Position numbers and translations under genes: made by a program | Source: Devosia sp. | GTDB taxonomy: Bacteria > Pseudomonadota > Alphaproteobacteria > Rhizobiales > Devosiaceae | Assembly: GCF_017744655.1 (NCBI RefSeq) | Contig: NZ_JAGIAW010000003.1 | Coordinates: forward strand, 1 to 64,000 | Length of the DNA stretch: 64,000 nucleotides | Reading direction: 5' to 3' | Notes under the pieces: model-generated | Database searches by the model: none | Seen by the model: only the letters and a program-made list of their open reading frames with translations | Told to the model about the DNA's origin: nothing | Part shown: in pieces, positions 55,667-64,000 of the stretch | Layout: every line of letters starts with the position of its first letter | Numbering within the stretch: position 1 is the first letter of the stretch

Positions 55667-55811
55667 GCCTCGTCTCCAAATATAGTCGTCAACGCCTATA
55701 TCAGTGCCATGGCCGGCCGCCAACTCCATGCGGCGATTGGATGAATGCTTCGCAATCGACACAATCGGCGGGAGACTCTAGGCTGGCACAAAGCGAACAC
55801 ATGGACCCGCA

Positions 55812-56162
55812 ATGACCATCACCAATGCGCTGGCCAGCATTGCCGTCGACAGTCTCCCCGAATCCCTCGTCTGGTATGAGTATCTGTTCGGCCGGAAAGC
55901 CGATGCGCGGCCCATGGCCGACGTTGCCGAATGGAAGCTGCCGGGGGGCGGCTGGGTGCATGTGGCGACCGATGCGGATCGCGCGGGGGCGAGTGTTCTT
56001 ACTCTTATTGTCGACGATATCGCTGATGAGCTGGGGCGGCTCGAAATGTTTGGGATCAAGCCAGTGGCTAAGGCGATCGGACATTTCTTCAGCACCGCAA
56101 AGCTGCGCGATCCCGATGGCAATCTTATTGTGCTGAGCCAACCGCAGCAGGGGACGTATTAG
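55812..56162 (+). CDS. Glyoxalase/VOC-family protein
   Basis: Small VOC-fold protein of 116 residues: ALASIAVDSLPESLVWYEYL at the start and the C-terminal KLRDPDGNLIVLSQ typical of glyoxalase-like domains. The metal-binding His of the first strand is not obvious, so catalysis is uncertain. Monocistronic, convergent with coaA across a family F repeat. Confidence 0.8.
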   Translation: MTITNALASIAVDSLPESLVWYEYLFGRKADARPMADVAEWKLPGGGWVHVATDADRAGASVLTLIVDDIADELGRLEMFGIKPVAKAIGHFFSTAKLRDPDGNLIVLSQPQQGTY

Positions 56163-56177
56163 GCTTTCAATCCACCG

Positions 56178-56247
56178 CGTCATTCCCGCGAAAGCGGGAA
56201 TCTTCTTGGGCTGGAAACAGAGATCCCCGCTTTCGCGGGGATGACAT
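56178..56247. repeat. Palindromic element, family F copy 4
   Basis: GCGTCATTCCCGCGAAAGCG unit and mirrored unit GAGATCCCCGCTTTCGCGGG with ATGAC end, 70 bp. Almost the same as 54126-54199. Between convergent genes. Confidence 0.82.
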
Positions 56248-56273
56248 CGTGGGTGAGGGGGGGCCGACGGGCC

Positions 56274-57227
56274 TCAGACCCTTCTCAAACTGACATTCTC
56301 GATCAGATGATCTTTTCCCTTTTTGAGGATCAGGTCGGCGCGGCCGCGGGTGGGCAGGACATTGTCGACGAGGTTGCGGAGGTTAATCGAGCGCCAGACC
56401 TGGCGGCCGAAGGAGCCGGCCTCTTCTTCGCTCATTTCGGCAAAGCGGCGGAAGAAGGAGGTGGGGTCCTTGAAGGCGGTTTCTCTGAGGCGGAAGAAGC
56501 GCTGCATGAACCAGGCTTCGAGGTCGTCATTGTCGGCGTCGATATAAACGGAAAAATCGAGGAAGTCGGAGGCGAAGAGGATCGGCTTTCCGGTTTTCGG
56601 CAATTCGCCGGCCTGCAGGATATTGAGGCCTTCGACAATGAGAATGTCGGGGCGATCGACGGTGATTTCGGTGCCGGCAACGACGTCATAGACGAGGTGG
56701 GAATAGACCGGCGCCTTTACGTCGGCCTTGCCCGATTTGATATCGGCCAGGAAATTGACGAAGCGGGCGCGGTCGTAGCTTTCCGGAAAGCCCTTGCGCT
56801 CCATCAGGCCTTTTTCGGCGAGGATGGCATTTGGGTAAAGGAACCCGTCGGTGGTGACGAGATCGACGCGGGGGCTGTTTGGCCAGCGCGAGAGGAGCGC
56901 TTGCAGGATACGGGCCGTGGTCGATTTGCCCACGGCGACCGAACCGGCGACGCCGATGATGAAGGGCACTTTCAGGCCATGCGGGGTCTGCAAAAAGCGC
57001 GACTGGACGTTGTGGAGGCCCTGGATGGCTTCAACGTAATACGAGAGAAGTCGCGAAATAGGCAGGTAGACCTCTTCGGCTTCTTCCAAGGAGATCGGGT
57101 CAGTGAGGCCGCGCAGGCGATCGAGATCGCCCTGGTCGAGCGTCATGGGCTGGCCGTCGCGCAGCTTGCTCCATTCGGCCTTGGTGAAATGGTGGTAGGG
57201 GTCGAGCGCGGGGGAACGAGGCGCCAT
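56274..57227 (-). CDS. coaA: Pantothenate kinase (type I)
   Basis: First step of coenzyme A synthesis, 317 residues. Walker A is GSVAVGKST with Lys101; then [13 protein letters not shown] and [10 protein letters not shown] typical of CoaA. Its ATG shares a base with the hisE stop (TAATG), placing it at the end of the histidine operon, as in other Hyphomicrobiales. Confidence 0.97.
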   Translation of the reverse strand: MAPRSPALDPYHHFTKAEWSKLRDGQPMTLDQGDLDRLRGLTDPISLEEAEEVYLPISRLLSYYVEAIQGLHNVQSRFLQTPHGLKVPFIIGVAGSVAVGKSTTARILQALLSRWPNSPRVDLVTTDGFLYPNAILAEKGLMERKGFPESYDRARFVNFLADIKSGKADVKAPVYSHLVYDVVAGTEITVDRPDILIVEGLNILQAGELPKTGKPILFASDFLDFSVYIDADNDDLEAWFMQRFFRLRETAFKDPTSFFRRFAEMSEEEAGSFGRQVWRSINLRNLVDNVLPTRGRADLILKKGKDHLIENVSLRRV

Positions 57228-57544
57228 TACTGCTTTTCCGATCGGGAGGCTTTTTCGGCAAGGCCGGATTGGGCCGTGCGCGCGTCGAGCTCGGCCATGA
57301 CTTCGCCGAGCGGAATGTCGGCTGCCTTGAGCACCACGAGGAGATGGTAGAGGAGGTCGGCCGACTCTTTCACCAGCTCTGCCCTGTCGCCGGTGACGGC
57401 GGCAATGACGGCTTCGGTAGCTTCTTCGCCGACCTTTTGGGCGGCCTTGTTCATGCCGCGGGCGATGAGTTTTGCGGTGTAGCTTTCCTCAGGTGAGGCA
57501 GCAGCGCGGATGGCGATGCGGGCTTCGAGTTCTTCAAGGGTCAT
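57227..57544 (-). CDS. hisE: Phosphoribosyl-ATP pyrophosphatase
   Basis: Second step of histidine synthesis, 105 residues, separate from HisI. MazG-like motif [29 protein letters not shown] with the acidic residues in two helices, then [13 protein letters not shown]. Starts about 120 nt after hisF, with a family F repeat in between; overlaps coaA by one base. Confidence 0.96.
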   Translation of the reverse strand: MTLEELEARIAIRAAASPEESYTAKLIARGMNKAAQKVGEEATEAVIAAVTGDRAELVKESADLLYHLLVVLKAADIPLGEVMAELDARTAQSGLAEKASRSEKQ

Positions 57545-57568
57545 TTTTTGGTCCTTTCCCCTCCCACC

Positions 57569-57636
57569 GCGTCATTCCCGCGAAAGCGGGAATCTCGTTT
57601 GGCCGAAGAAGGATTCCCGCTTTCGCGGGAATGACG
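57569..57636. repeat. Palindromic element, family F copy 5
   Basis: CGTCATTCCCGCGAAAGCGG unit and mirrored ATTCCCGCTTTCGCGGGAAT with GACG end, 68 bp, in the hisF-hisE gap of the histidine operon. Confidence 0.82.
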
Positions 57637-57665
57637 TTGTGGGCGCACGGTCGTTCCGATGTCAC

Positions 57666-58463
57666 CTAAGCCGCCGCATCCATTCGCATGGCAATGCCGT
57701 GCTCGAGCATATAGCGCTTGGCTTCGGGAATCGTAAAAGTGCCGAAGTGGAAGATGGAGGCGGCGAGGACAGCGCTGGCGTGACCCTCGGTGACGCCGTC
57801 GACGAGGTCCTGCAGCTTGCCGACGCCGCCCGAGGCGATGACCGGGACTTCCACCGAATCGGCGATGGCGCGGGTCAGCTTCAGGTCAAAGCCGGACTTG
57901 GTGCCATCGCGATCCATGGAGGTGACCAGCAATTCGCCTGCGCCACGTTCGACCATTTTGGCAGCAAATTCGACCGCATCGATGCCGGTGGGGCGGCGGC
58001 CGCCGTGCGTAAAAATTTCCCATTCGGAGCGATTGTCGCCGCCGACCTTTGCATCGAGCCGCTGCTTGGCATCGACCGAAACGACAATGCACTGATTGCC
58101 GAACTTGTCGGCGGCGCGGGCGATGAAATCGGGATCGTTCACGGCGGCGGAATTGATCGCGACCTTGTCGGCACCGGCGAGGAGGAGCTTGCGGATGTCT
58201 TCCACCGTGCGGACGCCGCCGCCGACAGTGACTGGCATGAAGCAGTGTTCGGCCGTGCGGGCGACGACGTCGAAAATCGTGTCGCGGCCTTCGTGGCTGG
58301 CGGTGATGTCGAGGAAAGTCAGTTCGTCGGCACCGGCTGCGTCATAGGCTATGGCCGCCTGGACCGGATCGCCGGCATCGATGAGATCGACGAAGTTGAC
58401 GCCCTTGACGACGCGGCCACCGGCAACGTCCAAACACGGGATAATACGAGTCTTCAGGGTCAT
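57666..58463 (-). CDS. hisF: Imidazole glycerol phosphate synthase subunit HisF
   Basis: Cyclase subunit, 265 residues, TIM barrel. Starts [21 protein letters not shown] with the first catalytic Asp; the second is in [12 protein letters not shown]; phosphate-binding [13 protein letters not shown]. Works with HisH, encoded two genes upstream. Its ATG overlaps the stop of the small membrane protein gene by 4 nt (ATGA). Confidence 0.98.
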   Translation of the reverse strand: MTLKTRIIPCLDVAGGRVVKGVNFVDLIDAGDPVQAAIAYDAAGADELTFLDITASHEGRDTIFDVVARTAEHCFMPVTVGGGVRTVEDIRKLLLAGADKVAINSAAVNDPDFIARAADKFGNQCIVVSVDAKQRLDAKVGGDNRSEWEIFTHGGRRPTGIDAVEFAAKMVERGAGELLVTSMDRDGTKSGFDLKLTRAIADSVEVPVIASGGVGKLQDLVDGVTEGHASAVLAASIFHFGTFTIPEAKRYMLEHGIAMRMDAAA

Positions 58464-58789
58464 GAGCGTTTGCCCTTCTGCATCTGCACCCAGCCGATGC
58501 GGTGAATAATGAGCGTGGCGAGCCAGACGAAGAAGGCAGCGCCGCCAAGCGGCAAGGTGGCTATGGCAAACCAGCCGAGCACGAAGAGAGTATAGATGGT
58601 GGGGCCCAGATCATTGCCGCCGACCACGCAGGTATTGATGCTGCCCTCGTTGAGGGCGCAGCCATTGCTTTCGGCGATGAAGCTGGCGGTCAGCACCGAG
58701 AGCACCGGCGCGAAAGCGAAGAGCGCGATGACGGCGAGAAAGAGCCAATAGGCCCACCACGGAAACTTGGCAGGCCACTCCTCGCTCAC
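58460..58789 (-). CDS. Small membrane protein inside the histidine operon
   Basis: Protein of 109 residues with two strong hydrophobic segments ([20 protein letters not shown] and [20 protein letters not shown], the second extending onward) and a short loop with two cysteines ([17 protein letters not shown]) that could be disulfide-linked. GTG start overlapping the hisA stop by 4 nt (GTGA); stop overlapping hisF by 4 nt. Family not recognised. The tight packing shows it is translated with the operon, but nothing ties it to histidine synthesis. Confidence 0.75.
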   Translation of the reverse strand: MSEEWPAKFPWWAYWLFLAVIALFAFAPVLSVLTASFIAESNGCALNEGSINTCVVGGNDLGPTIYTLFVLGWFAIATLPLGGAAFFVWLATLIIHRIGWVQMQKGKRS

Positions 58790-59517
58790 GCCGCGGCCCT
58801 CAGTTTCGCCAATGCTTCACGTGAATCAATTCGGCCGTCGTAGAGCGCGCGGCCGGAGATGGCGCCTTCAAGAACCTGATATTCGGGGCGCGTCATGCGA
58901 TCGATATCGTCCATGGAGGCGAGGCCGCCGGAGGCGATCACCGGGATCGAGGTCGAGCGGGCGAGCTCGAGGGTCGAGTCCCAATTGATGCCGGCCAAAA
59001 TGCCGTCACGGTCGATGTCGGTATAGATGATGGCGGCGACGCCGGCGCCTTCAAAGCGCCTGGCCAGTTCCACGATGGACAGCTCGGAGGTTTCTGCCCA
59101 GCCTTCGACCGCGACCATGCCGCCCTTGGCATCGGTGCCGACGGCGACCTGGCCGGGCCATTTCTTGGCGGCCTCTTTCACCAGCTCGGGATTGCGAACG
59201 GCGACGGTGCCTAGGATGACGCGGGCAAGGCCCTTGTCGAGCCAGGCTTCGATGTGGTCGAGCGTGCGAATGCCACCGCCGAGTTGGACGGGGAATTTTA
59301 CGGTTTTGAGGATATTTTCGACGGCAGCGCCGTTGACGCTCTCGCCGGCAAAGGCGCCATTGAGGTCGACGACGTGCAGATATTCAAAGCCCTGGTCTTC
59401 GAAGCTCTTTGCCTGTGCGGCGGGATCGTCGTTGAAGACGGTGGCCTGGTTCATGTCGCCGAGTTTCAGGCGCACGCACTGACCGTCCTTGAGGTCGATG
59501 GCTGGAAAAAGGATCAC
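58786..59517 (-). CDS. hisA: Phosphoribosylformimino-AICAR-P isomerase HisA
   Basis: ProFAR isomerase, 243 residues, TIM barrel. [16 protein letters not shown] holds the first catalytic Asp, [14 protein letters not shown] the second, and [13 protein letters not shown] binds phosphate. Start is GTG at 59517, overlapping the hisH stop by 4 nt; the open frame upstream is antisense to nothing useful and is an artefact. A parS-like site lies near its 3' end (58813-58828). Confidence 0.97.
   Translation of the reverse strand: MILFPAIDLKDGQCVRLKLGDMNQATVFNDDPAAQAKSFEDQGFEYLHVVDLNGAFAGESVNGAAVENILKTVKFPVQLGGGIRTLDHIEAWLDKGLARVILGTVAVRNPELVKEAAKKWPGQVAVGTDAKGGMVAVEGWAETSELSIVELARRFEGAGVAAIIYTDIDRDGILAGINWDSTLELARSTSIPVIASGGLASMDDIDRMTRPEYQVLEGAISGRALYDGRIDSREALAKLRAAA
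58813..58828 (+). promoter_or_regulatory. parS-like ParB site 6 (inside hisA)
   Basis: TGCTTCACGTGAATCA, 14 of 16 against parS. In hisA it is read as GAT TCA CGT GAA (DSRE), the same codons as the rsmI copy. Confidence 0.6.
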
Positions 59518-60167
59518 GGCGTCCACCCCAAGAAATTTTCGATCAGTTTGAGGCCGAGGGCCTGGCTCTTTTCCGGGTGGAACTGCGTCCCGAAAATATT
59601 GTCGCGACCGACGCAGGCGGTGACTGTGCCACCATAATCGGTGGTGGCGAGGAGGTGCGCCGGGTCTTCGGTGAGGAAGTGATAGGAGTGCACGAAATAG
59701 GCGTGCAGCCCATCGGGACCATCCGGGATGCCGGCGAGGAGGGCGTGGGGTTTTAGAACCGAGATGGTGTTCCAGCCCATGTGCGGAATTTTCAGGTTCG
59801 GATCGGTCGGCTTGATTTTTTCGACGGCGCCGGGGATCCAGCCGAGGCCCTCTGTGATGACCTTTTCGCGGCCTTCCCCAGCGAGCAGCTGCATGCCGAC
59901 GCAGACGCCGAGGAAGGGCGTGGTGCCGCGGATGACGCGTTCTTCCAGAACTTCGGTCATGCCGGCGACGGCGTCGAGGCCAGCCTTGCAATCGGCGAAG
60001 GCGCCGACGCCGGGGAGCATGATGCGGTCGGCGCGGCGGACCACTTCGGGATCGGCGGTGACGATGATTTCGGGGCTGTTTACGAGCGAGGCGGCGACGC
60101 GCTCAAAAGCGTTGGCGGCGGAGCGGAGATTGCCCGCGCCATAGTCGATGATGGCAACTGTGCTCAT
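59514..60167 (-). CDS. hisH: Imidazole glycerol phosphate synthase subunit HisH
   Basis: Glutaminase subunit feeding ammonia to HisF, 217 residues. Starts [16 protein letters not shown]; nucleophile Cys89 in [11 protein letters not shown]; the His-x-Glu pair in [10 protein letters not shown]. Start ATG 60167 overlaps the stop of the DUF2628 gene by 4 nt; the upstream continuation of the frame is not coding. Confidence 0.97.
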   Translation of the reverse strand: MSTVAIIDYGAGNLRSAANAFERVAASLVNSPEIIVTADPEVVRRADRIMLPGVGAFADCKAGLDAVAGMTEVLEERVIRGTTPFLGVCVGMQLLAGEGREKVITEGLGWIPGAVEKIKPTDPNLKIPHMGWNTISVLKPHALLAGIPDGPDGLHAYFVHSYHFLTEDPAHLLATTDYGGTVTACVGRDNIFGTQFHPEKSQALGLKLIENFLGWTP

Positions 60168-60520
60168 GGACGAGATTCCATAACGGCGAGACGGGCGAGG
60201 TCGGCCTCGGCGGCGACGCAATGGCCAAGCAAGGCGTGGCCACGACGTTTCAGTGCACGACGCTCGGCGCCCGGTGCGGCAAAGCCGCAGGCGATAGCGA
60301 GGAGAATATAGAGCCAGAGACTCGCGTCCGGGCCCATATAGCGCGCGGCGGCGATGATGGCGCCGAGACCCAGGACAAAAAGGCCCAGGAGATCCCAATG
60401 TCGATGGAGGAGCGCATGGACGGGCGGCAGCAGGGCTGCGAACCAAGAGAAGCGCTCGGAGACGGCCACGGGCAGGGCGGTCGGGTCATCGACGGATCGA
60501 TAAAGGGCAAAGAGGGTCAC
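60164..60520 (-). CDS. DUF2628-like membrane protein in the histidine operon
   Basis: Protein of 118 residues similar to DUF2628: [13 protein letters not shown] at the N-terminus, then helices [37 protein letters not shown] and [18 protein letters not shown] start at 60520 with GGGAG 6 nt upstream. It lies between hisB and hisH in many Hyphomicrobiales. Role in histidine metabolism unproven. Stop overlaps hisH by 4 nt. Confidence 0.8.
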   Translation of the reverse strand: MTLFALYRSVDDPTALPVAVSERFSWFAALLPPVHALLHRHWDLLGLFVLGLGAIIAAARYMGPDASLWLYILLAIACGFAAPGAERRALKRRGHALLGHCVAAEADLARLAVMESRP

Positions 60521-60603
60521 GGGGAACTCCCAGGACGGAATGAGGTCCACTTAGTGCAAAAAGCACGATGGGGGAAGGGCAAGGGGCGCCGCTCGCTCCG
60601 CAT

Positions 60604-60720
60604 CACCCCCTCTCCCTTGGGGGAGAGGGATGGGGTGAGGGGGCCTTTGGCAATCGCCGGGTTTGGGAAGGCCCCCTCACCCGGCGCTACGCGCCGACCT
60701 CTCCCCCAAAGGGAGAGGTG
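60604..60720. repeat. Palindromic element, family C copy 2
   Basis: Left unit CACCCCCTCTCCCTTGGGGG ending GTGAGGGGGCC; right unit GGCCCCCTCACCCGGCGC-TAC-GCGCCG then CCTCTCCCCCAAAGGGAGAG. It lies between hisB and the DUF2628 gene, so it lies within the operon. Confidence 0.8.
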
Positions 60721-60727
60721 AAGAGAC

Positions 60728-61315
60728 TTACAGCGTGCCCTTGGTGCTGGGGACGCGGTCGGCCTGGCGGGGGTCGATTTCGAGTGCGTCGCGCAGAGCG
60801 CGGGCCACCGCCTTGAACATCGACTCGGCCAGGTGATGGTTGTTGTCGAAGTAGAAATTTTCGACATGCAGCGTGATGCCGGCATTGATGGCAAAAGCCT
60901 GGAAGAACTCGCGGAAGAGTTCGGTGTCGATGTCGCCGATCTTGTCGCGGTTGAACTCGGCCTTGAAGACGAGGAAGGGCCGACCCGACACGTCGAGCGC
61001 CGCGCGCGTAAGAGTGCCATCCATGGGCAGGTCGCAGGAGGCGTAGCGGCGGATGCCCTTCTTGTCGCCGATGGCTGCCTGGATGGCCTGGCCCAGGGCA
61101 ATGCCGACATCTTCCACCGTGTGGTGAAAATCGATGTGCAGGTCGCCCTTGCAGGAAACATCCATGTCGATGAGCGAGTGGCGAGAGAGTTGGTCGAGCA
61201 TGTGATCGAAGAAGCCGACGCCGGTCGCCATTTTATGCGCGCCGGTGCCGTCGAGATTGATCGAGACGGAGATCTCGGTCTCGTTGGTCTTGCGGGCGAT
61301 GGTGGCGGTGCGCAT
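60728..61315 (-). CDS. hisB: Imidazoleglycerol-phosphate dehydratase
   Basis: Sixth step of histidine synthesis, 195 residues, monofunctional. The two His-rich metal-binding segments are [19 protein letters not shown] with [16 protein letters not shown], and [18 protein letters not shown]. Start ATG 61315 with GGAGA 7 nt before; the longer frame upstream is not family-like. First gene of the operon, divergent from a cupin gene. Confidence 0.97.
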   Translation of the reverse strand: MRTATIARKTNETEISVSINLDGTGAHKMATGVGFFDHMLDQLSRHSLIDMDVSCKGDLHIDFHHTVEDVGIALGQAIQAAIGDKKGIRRYASCDLPMDGTLTRAALDVSGRPFLVFKAEFNRDKIGDIDTELFREFFQAFAINAGITLHVENFYFDNNHHLAESMFKAVARALRDALEIDPRQADRVPSTKGTL

Positions 61316-61438
61316 GGCGTGTCTCCAAAACTGCGGCTCCACTAGCAGATATGCGCAAAGGCATAAAGATGGCGTTGCTGCCGGCTTGCGGTCCATGGGC
61401 GGCAGGCGCAGTCTGCCGCCGGGGTTGGAGGGACAATT

Positions 61439-61780
61439 ATGCAAATTATCGAGCAGAACGAATGGGCCACGGCGCCGGGCCTTTGGAACGGCATTTGGGA
61501 AGGCGGCGCCCATGGCGCGCCGATCACGGTGATCTTTCACAGCAGCGAGGGTTTTGGGCACGGCCCGAAACTCCATACCCATCCCTATTCGGAAACCTTC
61601 ATCATCGAAGTGGGCCGCGCGCTTTTCGTCATTGGCGAGGAGGAGTTCGAGGCCGAGGCGGGCCAGATCCTCATCTGCCCGGCGGGGGTGCCGCACAAAT
61701 ATACCAATCTCGGACCGGGCTTGCTCAAGGCGGTGAATATTCACGCCAATGGCACAAGCGTGATCGACTGGCTGGAATAG
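61439..61780 (+). CDS. Cupin-domain protein
   Basis: Single cupin domain, 113 residues. Motif 1 is [18 protein letters not shown] with His-x-His and Glu, motif 2 is [16 protein letters not shown] with a His, so a metal site is likely. Substrate unknown. GGAGGGAC precedes the ATG. It lies between hisB (divergent) and hslV (same strand, 82 nt on). Confidence 0.85.
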   Translation: MQIIEQNEWATAPGLWNGIWEGGAHGAPITVIFHSSEGFGHGPKLHTHPYSETFIIEVGRALFVIGEEEFEAEAGQILICPAGVPHKYTNLGPGLLKAVNIHANGTSVIDWLE

Positions 61781-61805
61781 GCGGCATGGCCGGGCCGGGG
61801 CTGTG

Positions 61806-61833
61806 TTGCAATCCGGCTTGCCGCGCCTAAATA
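61806..61833 (+). promoter_or_regulatory. Possible heat-shock promoter of hslV-hslU
   Basis: TTGCAA (61806-61811), 14-nt spacer, then CCTAAATA (61826-61833), 30 nt before the hslV ATG. It could be read by RpoH or, with TAAATA as -10, by the housekeeping sigma factor. hslVU is heat-induced in relatives. Confidence 0.35.
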
Positions 61834-61862
61834 GGACTCAACAGTTCGGAGTACCTCCCCAA

Positions 61863-62417
61863 ATGAGTGATAGTGCATTTCCCGGGTGGCACGGGACGAC
61901 GATCGTTTCCGTGCGCAAGGACAACAAGGTCGTGGTCGCTGGCGATGGCCAGGTTTCCATGGGCCAGACGGTGATGAAGCATACGGCGAAGAAAGTGCGC
62001 CGCCTGGCCGGCGGCAAGGTGATCGGCGGCTTTGCCGGTTCGACCGCCGACGCCTTTACCCTCTTCGAGCGGCTCGAAGGCAAGTTGGAGCAGTATCCTG
62101 ACCAGCTGATGCGCGCTGCCGTCGAATTGGCGAAGGATTGGCGGACCGACCGCTATCTGCGGAAATTGGAAGCCATGATGATCGTGGCCGACAAGACCGA
62201 TACGCTGGTGCTTACCGGCACGGGCGACGTTCTTACGCCCGACCATGGCGTCATCGCCATTGGCTCGGGCGGCAATTATGCCCATTCGGCGGCTTTGGCC
62301 TTGCATCAGGCGACCGATCTCGATGCCGAGGATATCGCCCGCCGCGCCATGAAGATTGCAGAGGAAATCTGCGTCTATACCAATGGCAACGTAACCCTCG
62401 AAACCATCGAGCTCTAA
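61863..62417 (+). CDS. hslV: ATP-dependent protease subunit HslV (ClpQ)
   Basis: Proteasome-like peptidase, 184 residues. The catalytic threonine is Thr12 in [20 protein letters not shown], preceded by an 11-residue extension [11 protein letters not shown] that must be cut off for activity; in E. coli the threonine follows the initiator Met directly. [18 protein letters not shown] and [14 protein letters not shown] are family typical. Start ATG 61863. It forms a complex with HslU, encoded two genes on. Confidence 0.96.
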   Translation: MSDSAFPGWHGTTIVSVRKDNKVVVAGDGQVSMGQTVMKHTAKKVRRLAGGKVIGGFAGSTADAFTLFERLEGKLEQYPDQLMRAAVELAKDWRTDRYLRKLEAMMIVADKTDTLVLTGTGDVLTPDHGVIAIGSGGNYAHSAALALHQATDLDAEDIARRAMKIAEEICVYTNGNVTLETIEL

Positions 62418-62951
62418 GTGACCTTTTCCATCCGGCAACTCGGCGTGAAAGATGTGGCGGCCTATCGGGCCATTCGGCACGAGGCGCTCGCCAATCATCC
62501 GGAGGCCTTCGTGTCTTCGGCGGAGAATTTTGCGCTGCGGACCGATGCCGACATCAGGCAGATGCTGGAAACCCTCACGGTTTTTGGCGCCGAAATGCCG
62601 GATGGGTCCATTGGGGGCATCAATGCCTTCATGCGCAACGATGCCGCCAAGGAAAGGCATCGCGGCTGGATGATCCAGGTCTATGTGCAGCCAAAACATC
62701 GCGGCAGCGGCATGTCGAAGGCCCTTTGCGAGCACCTGATCGAACATGCTCGGGAAAAAGTTATCCAGATCCATCTCGGGGTCTGGGCCGAGAACGAGCC
62801 GGCGATCCGCCTCTACCAAAAGCTGGGCTTTGAGACCTATGGGACTGAGCCCCGCTACCTCTATGTGAACGGTCGATATATCGACGAACACCTGATGGTG
62901 CGCTTCCTGGACCGCGAACCGGTCCAACAGCAAGGCACCGATCGAAAGTGA
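62418..62951 (+). CDS. GNAT-family acetyltransferase between hslV and hslU
   Basis: GNAT protein of 177 residues: [20 protein letters not shown], acetyl-CoA loop [20 protein letters not shown] and [23 protein letters not shown] start immediately after the hslV stop; 5 nt before hslU. The hslV-GNAT-hslU order is known in rhizobia. Substrate unknown. Confidence 0.88.
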   Translation: MTFSIRQLGVKDVAAYRAIRHEALANHPEAFVSSAENFALRTDADIRQMLETLTVFGAEMPDGSIGGINAFMRNDAAKERHRGWMIQVYVQPKHRGSGMSKALCEHLIEHAREKVIQIHLGVWAENEPAIRLYQKLGFETYGTEPRYLYVNGRYIDEHLMVRFLDREPVQQQGTDRK

Positions 62952-62956
62952 CAAAA

Positions 62957-64000
62957 ATGAGTGAAACCAATTTTTCGCCGCGCGAAATCGTCTCGGAGCT
63001 GGACCGCAATATTGTCGGCCAGCATGACGCCAAGCGCGCCGTGGCCGTGGCGCTGCGCAATCGCTGGCGCCGGCAGCAGCTTTCCCCCGAGCTGCGCCGC
63101 GAAGTGACGCCCAAGAACATTTTGATGATCGGGCCGACCGGCGTCGGCAAGACCGAGATTTCGCGGCGGCTTGCCCGATTGGCACAGGCGCCGTTCGTGA
63201 AGGTGGAAGCAACGAAATTCACCGAAGTCGGCTATGTCGGCCGGGACGTCGAGCAGATTGTTCGCGACCTGGTCGAGGCCGGGATCACCGTGCTGCGCGA
63301 CAAGCGCCGGCGCGATGTGCAGGCGCAGGCGCATCACAATGCCGAAGAGCGCGTGCTCGATGCATTGGTCGGCACTTCTGCGACGCCGTCGACGCGCGAC
63401 TCGTTCCGCAACAAGCTCAGGAACAACGAACTCGACGACAAAGAGATAGAAATCGAGATGCAGCCGGCACCGAATACGGGCGGGTTTGAAATTCCCGGCA
63501 TGCCCAATGGCGGCATCGGCATGATCAACCTTTCCGACATGTTCAAGTCGGCCATGGGCGGTCGCGGGGTGAAGCGCAAGGTCAAGGTGAAGGATGCCTA
63601 TGAGCCGCTGATCGCCGAAGAGGCCGACAAGCTGCTCGATCAGGAACAGCTCAAGGCCGAGGCCATCGAACTCGTCGAAAACCACGGCATCGTCTTTATC
63701 GACGAAATCGACAAGGTCGCGGCCCGCGAGGGTGGCGTTTCCGGCGGTCCTTCGCGCGAAGGCGTGCAGCGGGACCTGCTGCCGCTGATCGAAGGCACGA
63801 CGGTGTCGACGAAATATGGGCCGGTGAAGACGGACCATATTTTGTTTATTGCTTCGGGCGCGTTCCATGTGTCGAAGCCTTCGGACTTGCTGCCGGAATT
63901 GCAGGGTCGCCTGCCGATCCGGGTGGAGCTGAAGGCTCTTACCCGCGAAGACTTCATTCGCATCCTCAATGACACCGAGGCGAGCCTGGTTCGCCAGTAT
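62957..64000 (+). CDS. hslU: ATP-dependent protease ATPase subunit HslU (partial)
   Basis: AAA+ unfoldase of the HslUV protease; 348 codons are visible and the gene runs off the window. Starts [20 protein letters not shown], Walker A GPTGVGKT with Lys65, pore motif in [20 protein letters not shown], Walker [11 protein letters not shown], and [10 protein letters not shown] near the end. The intermediate (I) domain covers about 110-230. ATG at 62957. Confidence 0.97.
   Translation, partial: MSETNFSPREIVSELDRNIVGQHDAKRAVAVALRNRWRRQQLSPELRREVTPKNILMIGPTGVGKTEISRRLARLAQAPFVKVEATKFTEVGYVGRDVEQIVRDLVEAGITVLRDKRRRDVQAQAHHNAEERVLDALVGTSATPSTRDSFRNKLRNNELDDKEIEIEMQPAPNTGGFEIPGMPNGGIGMINLSDMFKSAMGGRGVKRKVKVKDAYEPLIAEEADKLLDQEQLKAEAIELVENHGIVFIDEIDKVAAREGGVSGGPSREGVQRDLLPLIEGTTVSTKYGPVKTDHILFIASGAFHVSKPSDLLPELQGRLPIRVELKALTREDFIRILNDTEASLVRQY

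Noticed and set aside
59518..59991. N-terminal extension of the hisA frame
   Set aside because: It lies inside hisH in another frame. The GTG at 59517 gives the exact HisA N-terminus and a 4-nt overlap with hisH.

Overview
The window is an ordinary-looking, gene-dense, GC-rich stretch of alphaproteobacterial chromosome. Gene order points to the Hyphomicrobiales (Rhizobiales): phoH-ybeY-corC, mutS-glnD-murJ-trpS-usp with an nfu gene, lppC opposite rsmI-yraN-gshB, hemW/rdgB/rph opposite hrcA-grpE, dnaK-dnaJ, and hisB-hisH-hisA-hisF-hisE-coaA opposite hslV-hslU. A Devosia-like organism would fit, but that is a guess from gene content. I see no phage, insertion sequence, CRISPR array, rRNA or tRNA.

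Layout. 0.6-4.2 kb: phoH, ybeY, corC and an acetamidase/formamidase gene. 4.3-14.1 kb: a minus-strand block of nfu (behind a likely Irr box), usp, trpS, murJ, glnD and mutS. 14-25 kb: a membrane protein, metY, then a xylose module (xylB-xylA-GNAT-xynB under a LacI-type regulator, with galM divergent) and a WYL regulator. 25-36.6 kb: comM, Nudix, cold-shock/DUF1294, a GH25 lysozyme-like lipoprotein, marC, a DUF4258/DUF2283 pair resembling toxin-antitoxin modules, gshB-yraN-rsmI facing lppC, then hemW, rdgB, a small overlapping ORF, and rph. 36.7-45.3 kb: the heat-shock cluster hrcA, grpE, dnaK, dnaJ with recognisable sigma-32-type promoters, interrupted by pncA and a pabB-pabC fusion. 45.5-56 kb: small enzymes and regulators (MarR, TetR), pyrF-hyi, adenosine kinase, nth, an Ada-like methyltransferase, gpmA-dapB. 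56-64 kb: coaA and the histidine operon, then hslV-GNAT-hslU running off the end.

Two signals lie outside the genes. First, six near-copies of the ParB binding site parS (core CACGTGAATC) are spread over 50 kb. Three lie inside genes, two of them written with TCA and CGT codons. With the gene order, this suggests the region is close to the chromosomal origin. Second, at least five families of palindromic elements fill the gaps between genes, mostly at 3' ends. In several families the stem sequences differ between copies while pairing is kept, so structure seems to be what is conserved. One copy is read in frame inside a small ORF that overlaps rph and rdgB by 4 nt on each side.

Most calls rest on reading conserved motifs and gene order by eye. 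No database search was possible.
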